In this document: one piece after another, positions 55,805 through 64,000 of the stretch | How positions within the stretch are numbered: the first letter of the stretch is position 1 | Layout: each line of letters opens with the position of its first letter | NCBI GenBank assembly: GCA_030220185.1 | Contig: JASPKZ010001230.1 | Coordinates: 1,309,001-1,373,000 of the forward strand | Direction of reading: 5' to 3' | Length of the DNA stretch: 64,000 nt | Source of the DNA: Diploptera punctata | Taxonomy: Eukaryota > Arthropoda > Insecta > Blattodea > Blaberidae | Position numbers and translations under genes: made by a program | The notes under the pieces: model-generated | Seen by the model: only the letters and a program-made list of their open reading frames with translations | Told to the model about the DNA's origin: nothing | Database searches by the model: none

Positions 55805-56130
55805 TCAATTTTAGGAGCATCGTTGAATGTATTCTTATTTATCTGCGTGGCTAATCTTAAGTTCCCTTGACTTTATTCTAAGGAACGTTACTGATACTCA
55901 CTTCATAGGACGTTAAAATTATATTGGGGCCAATCTCATCACGAAAAATTGATAAAATGTTCTACCTTTGTGTTGTTCAAAATGCATCGATTATTTCGTC
56001 CTTAGTTCTCCAAATAGTAAAAATAGGAAGGTAGGTGGTGGGATTTATTGGCATTTTTCTTTCGAAAAAAAATTGTAACTGTGTGCACGGACCTGTTTGG
56101 ATGTTAGTGCTTCTATCTACTCTAGTTTAC
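55804..56130. other. Unassigned spacer
   Basis: Nothing recognised before a (TA)n run at 56131-56157. Confidence 0.4.
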
Positions 56131-56204
56131 GATATATATATATATATATATATATATCATCGGTTGATTAATGTCTTTGACATTGTGTGATTCCTAATAG
56201 CTAA

Positions 56205-56455
56205 TTTTGTCGATCCATCCAAACTCCTGGTTGTAGATGTTTCTCCATCATGTATAAATATGTTCCCTGACTCCAGGAGGTTTTATGTCTTCCTCTCCCT
56301 CCTCTTCCCTCAGGTTTCCATTCCAAAACACATTTTGGTAGCCGATCCTCTTCCATTTGCTGGACATGTCCATACCATCTTAATTGCTGAATTTTAATAT
56401 AATCTAAAATTGTGTCTTTAATCTTCATTTTCTCCCTTATAACCGAGTTTCTAAT
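56205..56455 (-). mobile_element. LINE-iota C-terminus
   Basis: KIQQLRWYGHVQQMEEDRLP, KCVLEWKPEGRGGRGRHKTS and MMEKHLQPGVWMDR form a continuous 75-codon frame. It is the I-QLRWYGHV-RM-EDRLPK / W-P-GRR-RGRPK-SW module of LINE proteins. The frame is open but 5'-truncated. Confidence 0.82.
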
Positions 56456-57601
56456 TTTTTTATCATATATATATATAAAATAATATAATGGCTATATGGC
56501 TTCGTCCTTAATAAAATTAAAATAAGCGTACAAAAACAAAGTTAAAATAATACACGTATACAGTATTTAAAGTATAAGACTATTCAATAGTAGGCCTAAT
56601 AATGTATTGATAATCTATTTTCAATAGGTTTGGTTTGATTATGTATTATTTGTTGAAAGAAGTGTATCAGAGTAATGAAGTGAACTTATTTCGCTCATTT
56701 TTAAAACCGAGCTTATGTTTCTGAGAAGAAAATTTGATGTGTAATTAAAGCTGTCTACACCGGCTACTTTTTTCTCCTGTCGGGAAAATAATTGTGTTAT
56801 GTTAAATTTGAACAAACAGCTCTCAGCTTGTTTTTATATCCTTTACTCGTGCTTATTACCTGATATTTAAACTACGTCACCATCTCTCTTTTTTATATAA
56901 TATTTCCGTCATGCTAAACTCTACCATCCTCCACATCAAATTCCGACCACTCAAAACTGAACTCTCTCTGAAAGTCCGTGGTAGAGAGGGGGTTGGGGGC
57001 GCGAGTTTAGGGCGCGGTAACAGGGGCTCTGCAACATCACAGGAAGCTTTAATCAGTTGACAAACAGCAGAAATAACCCAGGAGAGAAGTGATGATGTAT
57101 ATTCATGAAGGCGCCTGCCTGGTCTCATACAACCTTGTTAACAGCCCGCCCCATCCCCTCTCCATAGAGCGGCAGGAAAACCCAGGCTGTTTGTTAATTA
57201 TGCACAAATCCTATTGACAAGTACGACATACTTTGTGTACTGGAAATCATCTAGCTCAGGATATCCGCCATGTATGGAAGAGACTTTGGGCACTGGACCG
57301 AGATGTATGCAGCAAGCGAATTTCACTACCAGCTCACTCTCTGTATGAATGTTGGACTTCTCTTGGCTATTTATCATTTCATTTTAAAGTTTTTAAACTT
57401 TGTTTTCAGATATGGCGACCGCTTTTAACTTTTCCATTCATGTACCCTTATGTGTATACATTGTTGCAGTTGCTTATCCCAGGTTCTTCTAAGCCATGCT
57501 CATGAGGTTATTTCTATACATATTTACCATTATTGATGTATAGGGTGTAAGAGAATTGTAACACAGAATTTTTTTTTGGTTATAGAGAGGTTGCCGACGA
57601 G
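56456..57601. other. Unassigned region with a G+C-richer patch
   Basis: 56880-57130 has higher G+C than its surroundings and a minus-strand 83-codon frame without known motifs. 57245-57310 reads LAQDIRHVWKRLW-like, faintly resembling a LINE tail. I call no gene. Confidence 0.35.
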
Positions 57602-58326
57602 CAATTTAAGATACTCCAAATGAGAGTCAATGACCAATCACGTTTCAATGAATTTTGATTTACAACCAGTCACGGTCTTTTTCACCTCGATTTTATCAGT
57701 TTAATTTTATCATATTAAAATCAAGCTCCTCCTTTTTAACAAGCTGAATATGCCATAACATTATTTTGCAGTGACTGACTGTGTAAGAAATACGGCTACC
57801 AGATTGTATATATATTGCACGAATGTAAACAGATACTGTTTGCGGGATATAATAGAAAAGATTCGTAGTAATTAATTATACCACAATAATAAGAAACCAT
57901 TGTTTGCACTTTCTTAAACGTATTATTTCCCAGGAATTTAAGTTCCAGAAAAATATAATTTATATCATGGGACATCAGAAATTAATAACCTATACTGTTG
58001 GTTATAAATTTTGATGTGTTTCATTTTTTCTCCACTAGGGTGCATTCTTACAATATCGCGATCCTTTGGCAATAAATAATATGATCTGGTTATAGTGATG
58101 AACAAATGAAACATAACAAACGTTTCTCGTTTGTTTTCAAACATCGCCGTTTACATTAAATAACCTATATAAATATTTTAAAATAACTATATTTAAATAA
58201 TGATTTGTGAGTAAACAGTCCTAACAAATGCCACTCTTGATTTCCAAATTCTCTAGATAAATTCACTCCGCACTTCGTGAGTCGTGAATTTATCGATAAT
58301 TTAGAAATCACTCGTGGCATTACTTA
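57602..58326 (-). mobile_element. HHR copy 8 (diverged)
   Basis: Minus orientation. The hairpin head at 58215-58326 is well kept, while the opposite end (CAATTTAAGATACTCC) has lost the exact TIR. It shares the ACAATATCGCGATCC variant with copies 1 and 5, suggesting an older subfamily. Confidence 0.82.
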
Positions 58327-58575
58327 CGATAAAACTTACTCATAATTCAATATTGAAATTAAATAGCTGTATAGGGAATGCCTTTGTGGTTTAATTATGG
58401 ATTGGGTGGAATTCAACTGTTGAGGAATTAATAAACTGTATATTTAGTAAAAGATAAAAGCTACATTTGATATGGTTAAATATGGTTGATTTATTGTAGG
58501 GTTGGGCTTTGTCAAATCAGCAGTTAACTATCAGAGACATTTCTACTTCTATTTAATTTTAATATTAGTTTACGA

Positions 58576-59225
58576 AAGGGCTCCGTGGGGTAAGAAGTTA
58601 GACGCTGGCCTCTCATCGCTGGGGTCTCAATAACGAGTCTCGGTTACTCGATGTGGATTTCGTGATGGACGAAACGAAACTTGGGCAGATTTTTCTCGGG
58701 ATTTCTCCCGTTTTCCTCTGCAATGAATTTTTTTTTGATTGAGGGGTCTTTCCACTTTTCAGCGGTTGCCCTTTTACCAACCGGCTGCTGGCCCTTCACA
58801 TCCACATGTGTCAATCACAGAGGTAGATGATCAACAGCCAGTGTAGGGGTGACATGTGGTTAGCATGTCGAGTCCCCCAGCCGTTATAGCTGGTTCCTCA
58901 ACCTGTAGCCGCTACTTATTGTAGCTACCCAATTGCCTCACGATGCTGGGTGGGCACCGGTCCCATACTGGCCGAAATACCATGAGAAAATTTCTTCCGC
59001 CATGGAGACTCGAACCAGCGCAAGTCCCGTAGCTCTGCGCCAAGGCTTCCTACCTTAACCGCTCCATTTCGTATCATTTCGTTCATCCATCCCTGTGACT
59101 ATGCGTGAGGAGTAGTCGGCCGGCATCTTTGTAGCTCACATACCTCTATAAACATAGGGACTTCATCTCATCCCTAGACCCGACCCTGAGTTGGACACAG
59201 GATATTATTATTATTATTATTATAC
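58576..59225 (+). mobile_element. SINE-C copy 2 with nested SINE-D
   Basis: Head GGGCTCCGTGGGGTAAGAAG, B-box-like AACGAGTCTCGG, body through TTTTCCTCTGCAATGAA; resumes at CCATTTCGTATCATTTCG and ends (TTA)n. Perfect 10-base TSD TAGTTTACGA (58566-58575, 59226-59235). Confidence 0.87.
58737..59064 (-). mobile_element. SINE-D nested in SINE-C
   Basis: Nearly identical to 22200-22549 (CCCTTTTACCAACCGGCTGC, CAGCCGTTATAGCTGGTTCC, GAGACTCGAACCAGCGC as antisense B box). About 17 bases of its tRNA head end are missing. TSD not clear. Confidence 0.85.
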
Positions 59226-59344
59226 TAGTTTACGAGTATCAAAGGTAAACAGCTCCATTTACTGATAATTAAGATAGCCTATGCTTTATCTGATATCCTG
59301 AATTCGTCATTTAAAAATGTTTGCTCACAATCCCTCTATAAGCA

Positions 59345-59731
59345 TTTTTTTTTTCTCAAATGGCCCAGGTTTGTCTTTCGACATTCCTGGTTTCTCTCCT
59401 GGCATGGCGTACTTGTAACCCACTTCTGAGGTTGGGGCACCTGGAAGGCGGTGTTACGTTGCCCCGATGATATGATGGGTGATGATGATAATGGTGCACC
59501 AGGAGAGTCCCTAATCCTAAGCGTAACGTAAGATGAATATGAACAATGTTGATTGCGATGGCCATATGATTTCGGGAACCGTTTAGGCCTTAAAGTTTTC
59601 CTGACATTTGTCTTACAGGTGAGGTAAAACCCCGATAAAAACCTCACCCAGAAAAACTGTCCCGACCGGGGATCGAACCCGGGCCCGCTGCGTGACAAGG
59701 CAGCACGCTACCCCGAGACCACAGCGGTGGA
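59345..59731 (-). mobile_element. SINE-A' copy 2
   Basis: Minus strand. Same head and alternative 3' tail as 17850-18273 (ACTTCTGAGGTTGGGGCACC, AGGAGAGTCCCTAATCC, T-run at the 3' end). Perfect 12-base TSD CCTCTATAAGCA (59333-59344, 59732-59743). Confidence 0.93.
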
Positions 59732-59789
59732 CCTCTATAAGCAAATAAAAGTCTTTATCATTATCGTCATCATATACTTTTGTTAATAA

Positions 59790-60310
59790 CACTGATCAAC
59801 AAAAAATAAACTTTTTTTTTGTCTCAGAAAGAAAAAAAATGCGATTCTGATAGTATTTTTCCCCCCTGAATTCAAATATGATATCGGTTTTTCTCCATCA
59901 TGCAAGGTTTCTGAGAGACAGGTATTTATAATTCCAAACACTTTAATATTTTCTACATTCGTAACTATACAATATTCGAACGTTCGGGCTCACCTAGAAA
60001 GTAAGAAATGACGATTTTCTGCTATATTTCGACTGTGGAGCATCCCTCTTGATGGTCCAACAATAATCGGGCAGCATATTAGGATTCCATTCGCCTTGAT
60101 ATCTCTATTCCATAGCTGAAATCTCCTGATGCAAGTGTTCCCCGTGCTCATCGCTCACTGCGCCGAGATGGACAAATGGACGAAAAAAGTTTATTAAAAA
60201 ATAATTATTTAAATCCATTAATTGAAAATGAAATAAAAAGAAAACTGTGGGTGATGGAGAAATTCCGAATACATATTTCAAAACACGATAAAAAAACTGC
60301 ATAAAATACA
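59790..60310 (-). mobile_element. Relic with SDEHGE...QGEWNPNML protein motif
   Basis: The minus strand reads HLGAVSDEHGEHLHQEISAM, a stop, RYQGEWNPNMLPDYCWTIKR and KSSFLTF. I remember the SDEHGE--HQ-I...YQG-W-P-ML-DYCW series from repeated arthropod proteins in transposon-rich sequence but cannot name the family. It ends near ACTGATCAACAAAAAATAAA at 59790. Function unknown. Confidence 0.45.
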
Positions 60311-60835
60311 ACTATTGGTACGCATGAGACAAAAATCATGTTGACCAGTGTAAATGGAGCATAGTGCCTTACTGAAGCTCTTCCATTTAATTCAATTTCT
60401 TGTCAAAGCCTTCGTCTTTTCGCTACTTGTAACTATCACATTTAACTCATTTTCAACCGTCATCTTCCAAGTTATTTTTAGTCTACCAATATTCCTTACT
60501 CCTTGCGGATTTCAGTCCAATGAAGAACTTTCTATTGCGTTTTGTGATTTTTGTAGTGTATGTCCAATTCAACACTGCTTTCTGTAACATATTTTTCGAT
60601 GGACGCTTATCTAGTCTAAGGTCATAATTCTCGATTTGATAGATTCATTTCTTAATTTACATTTTGCGTAACATTAATATAAACATCGTGCATTACATTG
60701 CAAGGACAAAACTATACGAGATTTTTCATGACAAGAACTGTAGACTAATGATTTTGAAAATTTATTTTATTGCCATGTTATAAATAGCCTATTGAAGAAT
60801 AGTATCTATTAACCTTTTATAAAGAAGTAAATCTA

Positions 60836-61484
<649 letters not shown>

Positions 61485-62267
61485 TTTTAAGGGAAGCTAA
61501 TATGTCCGGCAATCCTTAATTTTTTTGTGGTAAGGAGTTTTGGAGTCTAGTACTACAAACAGTATAGGGATTAGGATAATGGGAGGTTGTTTGTTGTAGG
61601 ATGTGAAGCAGGAGGTTCTGGTGTGATGGTGTACCCAAATTGTGATTGGAGGATGGAAGATAGAAACGAGAGGAAAAGTAGCTTGGTATAGAGGTATGTA
61701 TAATTTTGAATAGTAGAATAAGATAATGCATTTTCTATGATAATGGAGATGGAGCCAGCAAAGTTGGCGATATGAAGTATGGTAATATTTACGAATATTG
61801 AAAATATATCTGATACACATTTTATGAATACGTTGTAAAATACGGCATCACGAAAGTTTGTACTCTTATTCTTTTTTGAGGTCGGTCGGAAGAAAATTTC
61901 TGAATCTGTTTAAAGAGGTGCACTATTGGAAATATTTTTTTGACATTTTCTTTATTTGGATGTTCCAATTTAGATTAGAGTTGAGATAAAACCCAAAATT
62001 TTAAAAATGAATAATGTTTTGAAGTGTTATCTAGCATTACGACAGCCAGATCGATATTGTTAATGGTGTGCACTAGTCTTGGATATCTAAAAATTATCCC
62101 TTGGGTTTTCTCTACATTGAGTCTCAAGTCCAAGGTTTTTGCACCAATGTGATATTTGTATAAGATCAGTGTCACGTATGTCGATGTTTCCGTTGATTTC
62201 GTCATTGTCTGGGAAAAAATGTTAGGTTTGAAGTAAATGTAAATTTGGATATCGCCAGCATAACTAT
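61485..62267 (-). mobile_element. jockey/CR1-type LINE RT relic
   Basis: The minus strand starts at the boundary near 62267 with SYAGDIQIYIYFKP (YADD changed to YAGD), then LRLNVEKTQGIIF, the INNIDLAVVMLDN block, and at 61500-61820 CIRYIFNIRKYYHTSYRQLC and, in another frame, FKIIHTSIPSYFSSRF and TVCSTRLQNSLPQK. This order (YADD, L-V-KTQ-I-F, I-IRKYDHIS-RQL-WL, N-LP) is typical of jockey/CR1 RTs and differs from LINE-alpha to LINE-theta. Confidence 0.78.
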
Positions 62268-64000
62268 TCCAGCTGGACCCGCCTCCACCTCTTGGGATAC
62301 CTCGAGCACACTGCCCATAATCCCAAGTACCAACTGCTTTTGCCTCCCTAATCCACTTCGCGACCCACTCCAAGTTCTCGGCTTAAAACCAAAACCCCAA
62401 GAGTCACATTTCGGGATATTGCTAAGCTTCGTAGTACGTCAGGAGACACTCACCTCTGACGACCCCATAGTTGGTCCACGGGCTCCTCGAGCTTGGATGA
62501 GAGGACTGCTTTGCGTACAGCATTGCAGATCCACCGACCATCCCCCTGTTCTTCCTCCAGAGACGCATCCTGCAGCCGTTGTGAGACCGGCTAGGATTGA
62601 CCCACCAATCCCCGCAGTGTGAGACTTTAGTCCATCCAGGTGCTCATCTCCTGGCGACCCCACAGTTGGTCCACGAACCCGTAGGCTGAACCGGGTGTCA
62701 GCGCAGCCTCTCCCTTACTGCGCTGATCTGGACCGTGCCCGGTGTGCCTCCAGGGACGTGTCCTGCCGCCGTTGTAGGCCAGTACGGAGCTCGCAAGCTC
62801 CAACAGGTAAGCAAATAGTACGACAGGGCCTCATCTTATGGTCCACGAGTCCCTCGGACATAGCCGGGAGGACTGACTTGCAGATCCACCGACCTTTTCC
62901 CCTGTACGCCACCCGGGAACGCGTACTGGAGTTGAAGTGAGCACAGCTGAGCAATTAGTACACCTGGCGCTCAACTCCAGGTGACCACACAGATGGTTAT
63001 CGGGTTCAGCTGGCCGAACCAGGAGTCGACGCAGCGTATCGTAATACTACGCCGGGTCTCCTGTGGTACTCCAGAACCGGCATTAAACCGGACATCTAGG
63101 CCCTTCCCCCACCCCTTGGGATACCTCGGTCGTCATGACCATACTCCCAAGTCCTAGGTGCTTGTCCTCCCTATCCTATGTTCACGTCCACGTTCAAGTT
63201 CACGGTCCTTAAACCAACGCCCCTAGGGAGAGGGTGTTGGAGTTTGCAAGTTCTGGGAATTGCTGAGCTACATAGTACATCAGGTCGCTCATTCCTGACG
63301 ACCCCACAGTTGGTCCACGGGCTCCATGAGCCTAGCCGGGGGGACTGTTCTCGCAGATTCACCGACCATTCCCCTGTTCTGCCTCCAGGGACGTGTCCTG
63401 CAGCCGTTGTGAGACCGGCTAGGGCTACAAGCCCAACAGTGTGAGACTTTTAGTACATCCAGGTGCTCATCTCCTGGCGACCCCACAGTTTGTCGACGGG
63501 CCCGTAGACCGAGCCAGGAACCAGTACAGTTGCTCCCCTCTGCACTGGTCCGAGCCGAGCCCTGGTGTGCCCCCAGGGACGCCTTCTGCAGCTGTTGTGG
63601 GCCAGCACGGAGCTCGCAAGCTCCAACAGATGAGCAAATAGTACGACAAGGCGCTCAACTCTTGCCTACCGCACTAATGGTCCACGAGTCCCTTGGACTT
63701 GACCGGGAGGACTCTATACCAGATCCACCGACCTTTCCCCCAGTGCACCAGCTGGGGACGTGTTTGGTTGCTGAAGTGGGTCAAGCCTGAGCTATAGTAC
63801 GTCAGGTCGCTCAACTCCTGACGACCTCACAGATTGTCCTTGGGTCACTCGGTTCCAGAGTCGGCGCTAAATCCCACCAACAAAGACCGCGCTTCCTCCT
63901 TTCCCGAGCTTATTGACCAGGTGGTAATTCCCAGCATTACGCCCGGTATTGTCCCAACCAGCCCGTTCGCAAGACTAAGCCTAGTCGTATAGCTGCTATG
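62268..64000. repeat. GC-rich higher-order tandem repeat, runs off the window
   Basis: Units of ~823-841 bp: CTTGGGATACCTCG at 62291 and 63115, GGAGCTCGCAAGCTCCAACA at ~62786 and ~63608, TGGTCCACGAGTCCCT at 62839 and 63678. Each unit contains several subrepeats of ~155-190 bp with TGGTCCACG, AGATCCACCGACC, CCTCCAGGGACG and AGTACRTC-GG words. Offsets are not multiples of three and all frames contain stops, so the short frames are not a protein array. Confidence 0.85.

Noticed and set aside
62245..63790. Overlapping G+C-rich frames with repeated PAAVVRPAR-like peptides
   Set aside because: Repeat offsets (823-841) are not multiples of three and stops occur in all frames, so the repetition is at DNA level. 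A very old coding array cannot be fully excluded.

Overview
This looks like noncoding DNA from an arthropod nuclear genome, most likely a large-genome insect. A cockroach, termite or other polyneopteran is my guess from the repeat mix and the recurrent 'taggcctat' words; nothing in the window proves it. The base composition is AT-rich and long (TAA)n and (TA)n microsatellites are frequent. I see no intact host protein-coding gene, rRNA or CRISPR array. Almost every open frame over 60 codons is either a decayed transposon fragment or a chance frame in a microsatellite. The window is best read as layered transposable-element relics, and many insertions still have readable target-site duplications (TSDs).

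Layout: 0.2-0.8 kb, a tyrosine-recombinase-like fragment and a hairpin. 1-3 kb, two LINE relics, one carrying a nested tRNA-SINE. 3.2-3.8 kb, first of eight copies of a hairpin-headed repeat (HHR). 5-7.3 kb, LINE fragments. 7.3-8.7 kb, a dispersed monomer repeat split by a TA-flanked element. 10-13.6 kb, LINE relics and HHR. 14-16.7 kb, a Penelope-like GIY-YIG relic, then a three-deep nest (LINE, HHR, piggyBac-type MITE). 17.8-18.9 kb, a SINE and a mariner transposase relic. 21.8-24.8 kb, a tandem duplication whose left copy alone received a SINE and a LINE. 26-26.8 kb, a Helitron-like element. 28.8-29.4 kb, a deleted mariner. 31-31.9 kb, a LINE split by a TIR element. 32.9-37.05 kb, a triplicated segment holding a broken gene for an Arg/Ser/Cys-rich basic protein with a linker-histone-like front half. 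38-43 kb, tRNA-like sequences, SINEs, a 1.35 kb TA-flanked element and a long perfect-looking foldback. 43.9-47.6 kb, LINE with a YADD motif, two TA-flanked elements and a long-TIR element with a microsatellite core. 48-52 kb, HHR, mariner relic with a nested SINE, LINEs. 51.8-55.5 kb, the most complete LINE (endonuclease plus reverse transcriptase) carrying an HHR, a retroposed fragment and a hAT-type MITE. 56-61 kb, LINE, HHR, SINE relics and microsatellites. 61.5-62.3 kb, a jockey/CR1-type LINE. 62.27 kb to the window end, a GC-rich higher-order tandem repeat of about 0.83 kb that runs off the edge.

The points most worth a second look are: the triplicated basic-protein pseudogene (possible linker-histone-derived, protamine-like ancestry); the HHR family, two copies of which sit at the same TCATCAGCAT motif, the antisense of the catalytic ADD codons, in two different LINE reverse-transcriptase relics; the GC-rich higher-order repeat; and several nests that order insertions in time. 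All family assignments come from reading motifs by eye without database searches.
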